Shown: positions 11,768 to 30,068 of the stretch, piece by piece | Numbering within the stretch: the first letter of the stretch is position 1 | Layout: every line of letters begins with the position of its first letter | Assembly: GCA_023935145.1 (NCBI GenBank) | Contig: CM043700.1 | Span: forward strand, 40,404,620-40,468,619 | From: Bretschneidera sinensis | Taxonomy: Eukaryota > Streptophyta > Magnoliopsida > Brassicales > Akaniaceae | DNA: 64,000 nt | Direction of reading: 5' to 3' | The notes under the pieces: model-generated | The model's input: only the letters and a program-made list of their open reading frames with translations | Database searches by the model: none | Told to the model about the DNA's origin: nothing | Program-made: the position numbers and the translations under genes

Positions 11768-13839
11768 ATGAAGTTGAAGGTAGCGTGTAGAAAAGTGTAT
11801 GATTACATTCGATATGATCTCAAAGAAATTGCATTCCCTTCTTCATTGCCCGATCCTCCTCACTTCAAAAAGCGCCGCAAATTGACTTGGCACGAGCGAT
11901 TTTTGGTGACTATTTCATTGCCCTATCTGTTTTAGAATGGTATTCGTTGATAATGTTAATTGTGTTGATTGCTCAACCCTTTGTGATATTGAGCTCCTGA
12001 ATTTTCAATAAAATGTTTGAATTTTCATAAAATGTGACTAATTCATGAAGTATGAGATTAGATTCCTCTTGGGAAATTGGGATAATTTGGTTTTTTCCTT
12101 GCATTTTTGAACTGGGTATGTAGTTGTGAGCCCGATGAATGTATTAATGATTTTGATTCACATGGTTTCCGAAAATATGGGTGCTATTCCAAAAGTTCAG
12201 AAATCCTATAACTGGTGAAATTGGATAAACATAAACTGGATTTTGGATTGTTGTGCAAACTGATGAAACAACTCGTATATGGTGAGTTTTTTGTGCAAAC
12301 TGATTGTAACTTGTGAATTTCTTCCATGGTTTGTTTATTTGATTGAAAGCCTAATCCATAGACTTCTGTGGTAAGTAATGCTTGAATGAGTTAACTCTAT
12401 TCCTCATGCATGTACAACATTCTGAGAATAAGTATCAAGTGTGTGTTTTGTTCTTTAGGTGCTGAAGGAGGCTTCACGGCTTTATGCTGCAAGCTTGGTA
12501 CGGGATATTGGTCCTGATCTTCGGCCGAATGACTATAAGAAGGATGAAGAGACTGAGGATAAATCCAATGGGTCTAAGAGGACAGCTAAAGAGAAAGAAC
12601 CCTCAGCGTTGGAAGATCTTGGTAAGAAAGCTCTTGTTAACTTGCTTAATAAACATTTGATTATTACTAACTTGATTGTCTTACTTAATCATTAGCATAG
12701 GAGTTAGAGACTGCATACAGTCTCTATGCCCTTTGGTGTCTTGAATACTTGAAGCTTTGACCTTTTTACTGAGATTAGAAAAAAGGTTGAACCCATGTTG
12801 TACAAAGCAAACATGCCTTGAAGTGCCTGAACTCTGAGAATATGATAAATTGAAGGACATATTGTTTGATGCTCTGGTCCGTAAATTTACTCCTATGCTT
12901 TCTCATCTATGAGGGGATGTTATATAGTGGAATAAATGTTTCATAGAGCTACAATTATTGTAGCCACTATTTTTATCATTTGGGGGTGAGAAACTATTGA
13001 ATGTTTGAAAATGGTTTGGCAATGTCTTTTTGGTCTGTCTTGGCCTTTAGAGTTTTCTGGGGCACCTTGGCAGTGGGCTCGTAGATTTCAACTTTGTCTG
13101 AGTTGAGCTCTCTCATTCTTCTACTTGTATGTGGTTGTGGGACACATCTAAATCTTTTCTGTGTCTGTTTCTTTCTCTCAATCATACTAGTATGATTCAA
13201 CAAACTCATCTACGTGTATTTTTACTATGAGAAAGTAGGAAGATACAGCGTTATGTTCATTTTTGTGAAATTTTTTGTTACCCGGGGTGTTTTATACCCT
13301 GATTCTGTACTGTAAAAATCATGTATAATTTCTGTGTGCCGCCTATATCTTAGTTTGCGAAATTACATTGAAGGCATTGTAATGTGAGCAATGTGAGGAA
13401 ACACGCAGTGAGAATTTCATAGCAGTTAAAGATATAATACCTTACAACTTGTTTAATATTGGTTTTGAAGAACACTTTTTGCGCTCTTGATAATGTTGAG
13501 TTGTATCATTGTCATTTGCCAAGATTGCCTTCTACAGTCTTGGGTAAACCTTCCTCTCTCTCTCTCTCCCTCTTTAAACTTGTTGTTCAATGTAATAAAT
13601 CTTTTTAACATTGCCATGTCATTTCTTTCTAAATAAAATTTATAGCGGTGGCTGCCAGAGGAGGCATGGAGACATTAAGACCTGCTTTGCAGCGGGTGTA
13701 CATGACAAGGGCTTCTGCATATAGAGATGCTCTCAAAAGCTTTATAGTCGGATATCAAGAAGGTGTTCGGGAAGTAATGGATAAGAAGAAAGATTTTAAA
13801 ACAGAACAAGAGGTTGATGCCACCAAAAAGTCAATTTGA
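11768..13839 (+). CDS. Unknown plant protein, copy B (complete, 164 aa)
   Basis: Three exons, 11768-11905, 12459-12621 and 13646-13839, join in frame to 164 aa. Exon 1 encodes MKLKVACRKVYDYIRYDL and a basic patch (KKRRKL) then WHERFL. Exon 2 encodes VLKEASRLYAASLVRDIGP and a hydrophilic Lys/Glu-rich linker. Exon 3 encodes AVAARGGMETLRPALQRVY followed by a helix-like stretch with SFIVGYQEGV and a charged tail. No signal peptide, membrane segment or catalytic motif is evident. I do not recognise the family. Conservation of all exon lengths and frame among three copies argues that it is a real gene. The first donor is GTGACT, weaker than the GTGAGT of copy A. Flanked downstream by the PMD gene in both duplicated units. 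Confidence 0.82.
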
Positions 13840-14884
13840 CCACTCAAGGGTGCAATGCTTGTGAGTGTATTTCTAGAACATCTATTATTTACACAAGTTG
13901 TAGAGCTTTGCTCCGTTTTCCACCATCAATTACATTTTGAGGTTTTTTACTATATAAAAGAATCTGACAACTGTATTACAATGGGAAATCTTTTTGTGTA
14001 TGCAACTTCTTTCCAGGGGTTTCAATTGCTAGTGCCTATGTTATCTCTTCATGTTGCTCACGTCATTTGATTTTGTGATTTCATGTTGCTTTATGCTAAG
14101 TTTTTCTAGTTTGTTGGTTACGATCACTTTCTTTTACTCATAAATTTTATTTCGCTAGCTTGATTTCTTGATTCTATTTCCTTTTCAATCTTACTACACA
14201 AAGCTAGCTAGTCATAGATAAATTACTAATTAGGGCGATCACCTGCCAGTTGTCCAATTTCTACAGGGTTTAGAATTTAAAAAAAAAATCTTCCTAAACA
14301 GATTAGAAAAAAAAAATAAAGAGAGTGGAAGCTATTGCTGATTTGGATAAATGTTGCCATGCTTCCTCTCTATTTTTCCGCTTGAAAATAATTAAAATAA
14401 CATTAGGAAATCAATTTTGTCTTAAACAAAGTATTTTGATAATTCAATAAAAGTATGGATTTAATTTTTTTTAACCCGAAGGCTTTTTGCAATATCATAC
14501 CAATTGGTGATATCGTTGGAAATGGCTCGTTGAGATCTACAGGTAAGACTTAATTTCACTGCTCTCTACTGGTTTGGACGCAAATTGAAGGCACAAATTT
14601 TTAGATCTGCTATTTTTTGGTTATTATGAACGAAACCAAACCAGAAATGAAGAGAGGAAGCTGACCATTCCAGTGTTGCCTCCAAAAGGATATCAATCGT
14701 TTATTATAAAAATATCATTTTACAGGAAAATCATTTTTCATCAATAATTTTACGGTTAAATAAACATATAGCTTCAATTTTTTTTTCTCACCTCAAATCT
14801 TGTTGAAATATACTTGCATTGCATGCTGCATTCAAGTAAAAAGAAAAGTAATTAAAGAAGCAAAGTGCATGAATGGCACGTGCT
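13840..14884. other. Intergenic, 3' flank of copy B
   Basis: The first 190 bp are shared with unit 2. The rest (about 14030-15265) is absent there, either deleted from unit 2 or inserted here. No TSD, terminal repeats or coding sequence mark it as a transposon. Confidence 0.55.
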
Positions 14885-15177
14885 ATGTATATATAACTAA
14901 ATAAGTCCTGCTTAGTCCTTTATCTCTTACCCAAAAAAGAAATGAAAGGAAAGTAGCGCCCGTTATTTTTCTCACTTTTCAATTACCTGCTTTCCCACTT
15001 TCCTATGAATTTTACGGGAAGTGGAAGAGATAGATAGATATTTGAAACATTTATTAATTACTGCTTTTAACTACCCGTCTGTCTCCTCTTTTATACTCTC
15101 CTATTGCTATTTCTACTTCCATATTGTTCTTTGCATGTCCTTCTCTGTTCTTCTAGTGTTCTCTGTTTTTTGGCATA
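14885..15177 (+). promoter_or_regulatory. 5' flank of the PMD gene
   Basis: The 290 bp before the PMD start codon include a TTTTATAC box near 15090 and pyrimidine-rich DNA. A related copy with a tandem duplication lies at 3118-3470. In unit 2 this region is missing. The promoter role is inferred from position only. Confidence 0.4.
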
Positions 15178-17394
15178 ATGGCAGCACAAGAACAACAGCA
15201 CTCACCTTCTTCATGCTACATAGCCGGAAAAGACAAAATGATATCCCCCAAAAATAGAAAATCCTCGGTTAGACTTGCAAGATTCCTTAAACCATGTGTG
15301 CAAAATGTGTCACAAGCAGTACCAATTCCTAAAACCCCTTTGTTATTTGACCTAATTGCCACCTCTGATCATAAATCTTATGTCTTCATAAAAAATGTCC
15401 TTCAAAATGTTCACTTCAAAGGATGGCACATCCCCCAGAAGAAATGGGAGGAATGGATTGATCGTTTAGCAGGAAAACATGGAGCTCTTTGGAATAAAAC
15501 TTCCTTGTGTGATGCAATCATGGGCTCTACTTATGAATTTCGATGTAACAAAGATTTAGTACTTGGTTTACTAGAATTCTGGTGTCCTGAGACGAACACA
15601 TTTGTTTTTCAATGGGGAGAAGCAACAATCACCCTTGAAGATGTGATGATTCTTGGTGGGTTTTCTGTTCTTGGAGAGCCTGTAATTACAAGTCCTTTTA
15701 AAGATGAAAAATTAGTTACGTTAGAGGAAGAGATGAACGATATCAGAATTGAGATTTCAAGGAGTAAATCAAGGAAGGCAAGCTTTGGTTGTTGGATCAA
15801 GCATTTCATGGATCAAATCAAAGAAAGTAATGAAGTTGAACATGTTGGATTCTTGTCACTCTGGTTATCAAGGTATGTCTTCCCTTCTCTCCAAAAGAAA
15901 GTTGTTCATAAACAGTTCTTGCAAGCATTTACCAGAACTTGACATTGTTGAAAAAACAAGCAATGTTGTCAGTTTATTTTAATTTGGATGATATAACTGC
16001 TTCAGGGCCATTGCCGATTGTGCAATTATGGGCTTTTGAACATTTCCCTCTTTTAAGACCAACTTCTCCAAAAGAAATCAAACCTGGAGAGCCTAGAGCT
16101 GCTCGGTTCACAAACTGAATGCGAAAATCAATCTGCCACTTGTTAGATCAGTTCATAGGTTTGCAGATAATTTTACATGGAGGCCTTATGCTGTCGATTT
16201 GAAAAATTGGCGCTACTATGTTGATTGCAAGAACCCTGTTGAAGGAGAGGATTTGCATTCTTTTGTGCGATGCGTACTTGTGATTTGGTTGGAATAAAAG
16301 ATTGCAAAGAGAAGTATTCGCCACAAAGGGTGGCGATGCAGTTTGGGTATGATCAAGATCTTCTTGGTAATCACATTTTTAGTAATTCGGAGGAAAAGGA
16401 AAATGAAAAGGGTATTTTCTTTGTTCCACCAAAGTCGTTTGAACCAGGTGTATCAGAAAGGTACTTCAATTGGTGGAACAAATGTAAACTGGCTCGAACA
16501 AGGGCAATCAGGGATTTCCTGGTGCTGAAACGAAATTGTACAGATCCAAAAACTAAACCCTCTTTTCTGGCTGAAGCGAATATTGAAAAGAGGCATGCTT
16601 CAGTTGCAACAAGTTTGAAGAAGCCTAAAACATTTTTACATGCTTCAAACAAAGCTAAAACTCAAGGAGACAATTTTCCAGTTAGAACTAAAATGGAAAC
16701 CGAAACTTTGCCTGAGATCAAAACAAGGATGATTCTTGATTGGAGTGAAGAGTTTGAGAATTCAGTAGGGTTGAAACATCAAGCCACTGTTTCAAGCAGG
16801 ACTACTACTGTTAAATCAAGTTTTTCGCCATCAGTTAAGGAGAAAAAGACTGAGGTTGATTGCTATAAGAGCTGTGCGCCTGTCACTCGTGATGTTCCTT
16901 CCAAGATTAAGAGACAGACATCTCTAGATTCTATAGATTTAGATCATATCCCTCTTTCTGAAAGAGTAAAATTTCGCATGAATGCTGCGAAGAGAAGAAT
17001 TAGTGATCATAAAGCTTCTGCATACAGCCAATCTGGAGGAAAACTTGTTTCTTCAAGTACTCACAATGAAAATGTTAGAAACAGAAAGTTCTTCGCCACA
17101 ACAGAAGCAAAGATTTCACAAAGCAAAACAACTGTTCTGTCATCTGATCAAGGCGGTGCTAAAGAAGAGAAAAGAAAGGCTGGTGATTTTTCTAGAAAAC
17201 TGAAGAGGGTTGCTGAAGAAGGGATGAATTCTGCCTATAAAGAAAGCAGCAGGACAAAAGAAGCTAAAGGGCCTTTGAAGATTCCTATATATTATGATGA
17301 TTACATGAAGAAGACCAGTACAAGTTCAATTCAGGAAATTGGAAGGAATGTTCTGAGGCTGGAGATCAAAGTATTAGGAGTTCAACAAGAGTGA
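15178..17394 (+). pseudogene. Plant mobile domain (PMD/aminotransferase-like) gene, frame-broken
   Basis: The first frame (15178-15942, 254 aa) holds the N-terminal part of a plant mobile domain: a tryptophan-rich WHIPQKKWEEW stretch, then WCPETNTFVFQWGEATITLE and DVMILGGFSVLGEPV, which are family hallmarks. PMD occurs in MAIN/MAIL-type nuclear proteins and in transposons. After about 15920 similarity continues in another frame (LASIYQNLTLL, then LPIVQLWAFEHFPLLRP). This suggests a deletion of some tens of bases in the domain. A second break lies near 16115 (AARFTN then stop), and a third near 16265 leads to the long frame 16270-17394 (374 aa), whose C-terminal part is Lys/Ser-rich, hydrophilic and probably nuclear. 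Related genes are often intronless, so I read these as frameshifts. Introns cannot be wholly excluded. Confidence 0.75.
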
Positions 17395-17756
17395 AGACGA
17401 AGCTCGATCAAGGAATTGCATGACCAAGAAAGAGAAAAAAAATCTGGTGGTTGATAGCACCTTGTTGTTTATTTTGTTAATTGTGTTTTTCTGCTGTTGT
17501 TTTTGGGGGTTCACTCAGTAAGTAGCTGTTTTGTATTTTTCAGCTCAAAATTTCTTTGTAAAGATGCGTTCAAGACTTGCAACTAGACTTGGTTCATTTT
17601 CAGTGAAAATAATGTTCAGAAACTTGATTTAAAATCAAAGGAATTGATTTACAGAAACTTGTCAATGTCTGAATCAAATGGAAGACATTAATCAATCCTG
17701 AATTCCTCGTACCAAATCGAAATCTAAATAAACTATGATTTGGTTATTGGGTTTGC

Positions 17757-17935
17757 AGAGAAATAATGTCCTGATACAAACGTTCAATTTTCCATGGGGT
17801 GAAGTGACAATCACACTAGACGATATGATTATTTTCTGTGGGTTACTCTGCTTTGGGTTCCCCTGTTTTTAACCCTATAAAAGATAGAATTGAGAGAAAT
17901 CAATGAAAAACTCGTTGAAGCTCAATATAAGGAGG
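17757..17935 (+). pseudogene. PMD gene scrap
   Basis: A short plus-strand stretch translates, with breaks, to NTFNFPWGEVTITLDDMII and then a degraded tail. It mirrors NTFVFQWGEATITLEDVMI of the upstream PMD gene. It is a truncated, stop-containing relic about 360 bp past the PMD gene, showing that a further PMD copy once existed here. Confidence 0.65.
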
Positions 17936-23396
<5,461 letters not shown>

Positions 23397-24693
23397 TCTT
23401 CCCCTATCTCGAATTCCACATGGAGCAAGCATTATGCTAATAAATTTCTCAATTAAAGTTTACATTTATGAGATGTAACATCTTCTAGATTGAACACTGA
23501 TGCTGTCTTTCACTGAAAATCTAAAGATATAAGATGAATACATTTTCTGAACTTTAACTAATATTTTTCCAGTAAAATGAAATATTAATGATCTTGCACG
23601 AGAAAATGGCACAAGTATATTGATAGTTGTTGTATTCTTAGGCTAGGCCCTAAGAATTTAGTTTAAGATGTTTGTCTTTCCCGGAGTTTGATTTGACTAA
23701 GAGGGAAGGTAGTTTATCGGCATTGTTGATTGGGATGAACTAGTACTGCATTTAGAAGGGAGATGGAGGTAGGTTCAGAAAGAGAGAGAGGGCCAGGTTG
23801 AGGTAGACTTAGCTACGTGAAAGGGTCAGCTGAGCTGCTTGAGCATAGAATTAAAAAGAATGGATTCTCTTGGGGACTTATGTGATGATTTAACCCATAC
23901 TCATTGTCTAAGGACTATGATCATGTGCTCTTGCTTGATCACTTCTTGCTTACTCTCTTCCACATAATGAGGGATGTTTATAGGGGGTTAACGTACATTC
24001 ATACAACTATCACGATGTTTGATTGCGTCAAATGGTGATATGACAACACACCAGTCTTTTCTGACATAACATAACCTATTACATGGGTACAAAATATCAT
24101 AAGTTGGTTTTACTATTTAATTCTCTCTTTTCCTTATCTTTCGATTTAGCTACAATGAAATCTGAAGGACGTGCAACTACACAACGATAACACTTGAAAA
24201 ATAACAAGAAATCTGCACTTGATTTAGAGGAAAGAAGAGCCATAAATGAACCTATTTATAAGATATTCGAGTTTGAGTTAATTAAAGCTCGAAGACATGA
24301 AAGAATCTTAGCTAGCACACATTTTCACCTTGGTCTAAGCCAAGCCTACAGTGGAACTTTGTTTAAGGGGTATCAGGTTTAGCACACACCATTCTTCTGC
24401 TCATTCATCATGCATTAAAAGCCCTAATTCGTAGTCAAACATAGCATCCATCAAAGTAAAAGTTAGCAAATCAAGAGATTGAAAAAATAAACGTGGCATA
24501 AAATATTAAACCCTAGTTCATGTTCCTAATGTAATCCTAATACTACAGGAGATGTTATCTAACAATTGAACCGAGCAAAACTAAATGTGTGAATGATTTA
24601 CGCAAAACCTAGACATGTTTCTTTATGGCATATAATATATTAAGAAGGAATTGAAATTAACAAATATGAATCAATAACCCTTAAACATATAAT
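23397..24693. other. Intergenic, 3' flank of the carboxypeptidase gene
   Basis: No gene, RNA or element recognised. The one ORF over 60 codons (24194-24382) has no known domain. Confidence 0.55.
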
Positions 24694-25042
24694 TGTTAGA
24701 GTTGGTACATACTTCACGGGTCCAGACCTGTAGAGCCTCCCGATGACGACGGAGTCCCGCTAAATTTCAGACCATATACACATTTTGGGTCTGGTTTTTT
24801 GCTTGACAGTTTGGGCTTGGGCCCATGAATAGCCGTAGTTTTGCAGCAGGGTGGAAGTGTATAAGTTGCTTATAAATACTCTCTATGTACTGAGCGCACA
24901 TTGTAACGAGAGATTTGGGAGATTGATTATAGTGAAACTTCTTTTAGGACGTAGCTTTATTCTGGGTGAATCTGGGTATATCGTGTCTTATTATTTTTTT
25001 TCTGTTTATTATTCGTGTGATTGACAGGTCTCGAATCGTTCA
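24694..25042 (+). mobile_element. Solo LTR, Copia-like, with TSD ATAAT
   Basis: A 349-bp segment starts TGTTAGAG and ends TTCA, flanked by the perfect 5-bp repeat ATAAT at 24689-24693 and 25043-25047. It has a TATA-like TTATAAATACTC core. A related LTR lies at 51659-51993. No internal region remains, so this is the product of recombination between the two LTRs of one element. The TGTTAG start is common in Copia elements; without internal sequence the superfamily is inferred. Confidence 0.82.
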
Positions 25043-25366
25043 ATAATCCCAATATGATGCAACCCTAAACATATGAATCTTATATGAAATTGTAACCCTA
25101 AAACATATAATCCATATTATGTCATATTCATGATTTTTATTCAAGAAGTAAAATAATTGTAAAAAGCTAGAGCCATGATGAACACAAAACATCTCAAAGA
25201 TTCCATAATGCTTCCAAACTCCCCTTCAATGCCAATCCATAACCTACTTATTGGAAAACCGGTTTAGGAAAGGTGGAAAGGGTCTCGTTCCAGAACAGAA
25301 AATTTAAAACTTATAGTAGACTGCATGAAAATTCGGTAAGGTAATGAAAGATCCAACATTGTTTTG

Positions 25367-25370
<4 letters not shown>

Positions 25371-25411
<41 letters not shown>
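25371..25411. repeat. (AC)n(AT)n compound microsatellite
   Basis: About six AC units followed by about fifteen AT units, uninterrupted. Confidence 0.9.
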
Positions 25412-25414
<3 letters not shown>

Positions 25415-25860
25415 TTATTATTATTTATTGTTTTGATTGATTACTTTTAATTTTCTGTTCGTTTACAATTTTTTTATTTCTCACCAAGTGGCCTAGTAGC
25501 TAGGTACATACACCAGCTGCATTTGTCGATGCTATGCCTGATGCCATTATATTAAACGTGTTACCTAATATGGATCTTGCCTCTCATTATTCTTAGGTCG
25601 CATTTTAAAAAAAAATTAACTATTGTGCTAATCAATCACAGTCGCAACATGAATCTTAACTTCACGTGTAGGAAAATGTGAAAACAAACATATATAATTT
25701 ATAATCTGTGACCTTTTAGTGAATAAAAATGCATGTGTTTAATTAATTATTTATTTATTATTATCATTACAATGCATGCGTTTATAAAAGTCCAAGCTCT
25801 GTCATTAATTTACACGAGCGATATATTGAAAATACAAACACAATCAAAAATTATTGTTTA

Positions 25861-26006
25861 GGTTACATCCGTTCAAATTTTTATTGATAATTAATAACGT
25901 TATTATAAATGTGTGATTTAAAATATAATATTATTCGTGAATTTTTTTAAAATATCAATAAAATTTTGAATGAATTTAAAATATTAATTTTAAACATAAT
26001 CTATCC
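25861..26006. mobile_element. MITE-like element, second copy (weak)
   Basis: Related in inverted orientation to 3847-3988, sharing the AAAATTAATATTTTAAATTC core. The ends are imperfect inverted repeats (GGTTACATCCG at left, GGATAGATTATG when the right end is reverse complemented). No clear TSD. Confidence 0.35.
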
Positions 26007-29000
26007 AAAAATCTCCCGTCGTGAGGCATTTGTTATCCCACGCATGCCAACCGAACAGTGAGGTGATAACTAAAAAAATCCTACCCACCTACATGAAAAC
26101 ATGCTAATACGTAAACTAAATGCAAAGTTTGGTTCATGAATTGCCTTCAAACTATAACTTGACTTGACTTCTCGATCTATTTTGAAGAACCACAAAATCA
26201 CTATCACAAAAAATTTGAAGTAGTTATTGTTTATTAAGTTACAGCTAATTCGCACCTCTTTTGTTTTTTTTTTCTTCATATAACACTGTTCACTTTATTG
26301 ATGGTATTTTAGCATTAAAAATGAATGAGTTGTTTGGACAATAATTAAAATGAAGATTAAAATAGTTTTTTTTTCATTTAAAGTATTTCCCAAATCGAGG
26401 TTTAATTAGCTCTCTAACTATGATAATTTAGTCATACAAACATAAAAGAAACGAATTACGTACATTCATGCGATTAAAAGGTCATTTCTACTCGCGTGCT
26501 AAAACGAAAAAGAAAAGGAAAATGAAAAATTTCTGGTACTGAGAGGAACCCATGAAAATAACGGAAGGGATTAAAGAAGTTAAATAATTAACGGACTAAC
26601 TTGATTGAAAATTAATATTATGATAAGAACTCGAATGAAAAAAAAAAATCCTCAAAAACCAACTTAGAATGAATCAATAACCTCAAGAATGCACTTGCAT
26701 ATTAAACCAGTTGGTAGAGTAGAAGTTCATTCACACAGAATCATTGTGATAGAGCTCAACAAAAATCTTTAGTATTTCCCTTTGCGAAAAAGTATGGTAA
26801 AACGCTCGTGATGGTATCTTTTGTTTAGTATAATCACAAGAGTTATCCGCTAAGAAATCAATATTAAGAAAAACTTATATAAATAGATAATTCATGGACT
26901 ATCAACATTTTTTTATGATTGACAAGAGAGATGTAAAAAATATATATATATTAATTTCTTTATTATATATTTAGTAGAGATGATATAAAAAATATTTTAA
27001 TTTTAATTTTTAGTTAAAATGATTAACTTTACCTCCAGTAGAATACCTTAATTTTCTTTCCTTTTTATCGAAAAGCAAGCAAACAGGAATTGATTTCCAA
27101 AATAGCAATTTGCTTTTATAATCTCTAACATTTTAATCGAAGAACGAGAAAACAACAACAAAAATATCTTCAAATAACAACAAATAAGAAATAGTACTAT
27201 TTTTTTTTTAAATTTTATTGTTAGAAACTAAGCAATGATCGATTTGCTTAGAATGATCAATGAAAACGATCCAAAATGGTACAATAAGTTGGATTGGATT
27301 AGGTTTTTTAGACACTAGATTGGGTTTAGGTTAAAAAAAAATTGAATATGTCTGTTTGGGTTGGTTGACGGGTTTAAATTTTGTAACCCGATAGAAACCA
27401 GTAACTTAGTGAATATGTATTTTACTATTCTGATATTGTGTCACCATCAAATTCCGGTTGACATGAGAAAATATTTTGATAATAATGAGTAATACCGTTA
27501 AATCTTATTAAATCACATATATCATGATTAGTTAGTATCTAAAACATTAAAAAAGTATTAAAAATAATTACTTCCAATTAATGCTTGTATAAAATTTTCA
27601 TAAAAAAATATACTTGTGTAAAATTTAATCTTGCTATCAACTTTGCTAATACCAATTAACTTGAGTGAGTACTTGTCACATATAGAAAAGTAATTTATGT
27701 CTTATGTTCTATGGTTTATCTTTTTTTTTTTATTTAATTTTATGTTATCAAAACAAAGTGATGATTTTTAGAAAATGAAATAAAATGGACTGTAGAATGA
27801 TTCAAATTAAAACCAACTCAATAAAACATGTGTCATATGCAAAATTTTTCCGAGTATATATAAAAATTTTTTAAAAAGAGAGAACTTCGAAAAAAATGAT
27901 TTTTACTTAAGTCGAGAACACGATTTGATTCATTTTCTTTATTTTGGGTGAAGCTTTAATTTTTGGGCTTGAGTTGTTGTTGAGAGTTGGATTAATTTGG
28001 GCGAAGCTTTAATTTTTAGATTTGAGATTTTGTCCTCCATGCTCAGCGACAACCAACGAAATTGGAGGGAATGAGATATAGATAGAATATTTTTATGTAA
28101 TATATTTAAATTTTTAAAATTAATAAACAAATTAGACTGAAAACTCAAATTGGATCAGGTTGATCAAATTAATGATTCAGTTGGATTGAAATTTTTGTCA
28201 ATTCAATACTGTTGGATTGAATTCAATTTTTAAGTTAACTCAACTTAAATCGGTTCATGTTCTTACTTACATACCGATACCTTTTAACAAGCAAACGTAG
28301 ATAGCGGCACCCTAAAGAGAAAAAGGGAAAACCTTGCAAGAAAGGGAAAACAGCAGGAGAAAGAACAAATTAAAGCTATCTTTGAAAGACCTTCTAAGAA
28401 TCTTCTCTATTCATCGGAGTTTACTTTTTTAAAAAGAAAATCTCCTATCTTGCTGGACGTTCGATTTTTCAATGATTAATACTTCTTTTGTCTCAAAATA
28501 ATTATCTTTCATAGAAAAACTCAAAAATTAAAAATGTATTAATTAAAAGTATTACGATTTTCAATTTTGGCTGTTGATGGTCAAGATTAAAAAACATCTG
28601 AAGTAAGGTTTATGTCTCTTGTAGACATAGATGTTTTTTCGTTTTTCTGTATTATTTTTTGATATTAATAAACAGGTAAGGATCTTGTCAAACCGCTTTC
28701 CATCACAAAAATGTGGTTTTTAAAACAAATTGATTATTGATACTTTTCATAAATTATTTTCTTGGATAAAATTCATTTGTGTGGAAAATGTATATCAAAT
28801 GAGTGTCAGACAATCATGATTTGTTCAACTACTCTATCGTACATTATGCAAATCTATTTACTTGTTTGACACAATATTTGTTTTTCTAAAAATACAATTT
28901 CATAAACGCAAACAATTTATTTACAAATGAATGAATTTAGGATTTACAATTAAACTCTACACGTGAGCTTTTTTATGAATGAATTCTATAGTTTAAGTAA

Positions 29001-30025
29001 AAATATACCAAACATTAAAAGTTTTACTTGTAAATGAATTATAGTTTCAGTTCATTTGAAAATGAATTGTTAATTCATTTATAAATTAATTATAGTTACA
29101 ATTCATTTAAAAATAAATTAAATTTTATAATTGAATTCATAGTCAACAGAGTGTTTGAGAAGAATAGTAGAAGAAAAAAAGAGGAAGAGAAAATTGAGGA
29201 AGATAATTAATGGAAAAAAAATCAATGTTTTCATCACGTGTTTGATAATTATAATGGAAATGTGAGAGGAAATAAAGAAATGATTAAAAAAAATTAATTT
29301 ATTTTAATTTGGAAGGATTATGATTTATATATATAGAAAGAAAGCATCAACTCATTCACTTCTCTGTTCGAAAAAATGTTTGTCTAACTCTAATATATGA
29401 TATTTATAACATGACAAGAAGTATTTTTTACTATCGGAAAGAAAGAAAATTTATTTCTCTCTTTTCTTGTATCATCTCATAATAAGAGATGTTTTTGTAT
29501 TATATGTCTTTAATAGATGAGAATCAAGCAAAAACTTCACTTTTTATTTATTTTATTTATTTTTTTTTTACCAAACGATAAAAACTGCTTTTCATTCGTC
29601 TCTTTCTTTTCCTTCATTAAAAGTTTTCATCTATCTCTCTCTTCTTTCATTAAAAGTTTTCATCCAATCATTGACCAGTGTAGCTACAAATATACACCAT
29701 TTAATTGATAGTACAATTATTATTTTCTTTTCCATTTTTGCACTAGAAAATAGTACTGTACTACTTAAAATGAGAGGCAGGAACAACATATAGTTAAACT
29801 ACCAATAAACCCTACCTCCCACCTTTCATTCCTTTGGTTGTCCTTTGGCTAGGCTTACATTATTGTCATAAAAAAAAAAGGAATAAATGGTACATACAAA
29901 CATACGAAGATTTATAGTTTATTTAGTCATGAATCTACTTCTTTAAAGAAGCTCAACAATTTTTAGGACCTTCAAAGTGTACCAGCTTGAATTGAAGATT
30001 GGGTACAAAGATAAGCAGCAGTGTG

Positions 30026-30068
<43 letters not shown>

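Larger units (their letters stand above)
7925..14030 (+). repeat. Segmental duplication, unit 1
   Basis: Matches 51335-63765 in the same order and orientation: SINE, FHA exon 1, defensin-like gene and the unknown 164-aa gene. After about 14030 unit 1 has 1.23 kb not found in unit 2; the match resumes at about 15265 inside the PMD gene. The left end is within FHA intron 1. Unit 2 lacks about 110 bp around 8155-8270 and has two retrotransposon insertions. Confidence 0.88.

Noticed and set aside
27280..28260. Possible Helitron or non-LTR relic in the TTGGATTG-rich stretch
   Set aside because: No TC start, CTRR end, hairpin, poly-A tail or coding trace could be found.
29517..29708. 63-codon Phe/Ser-rich ORF
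   Set aside because: Low-complexity T-rich DNA; no family resemblance.
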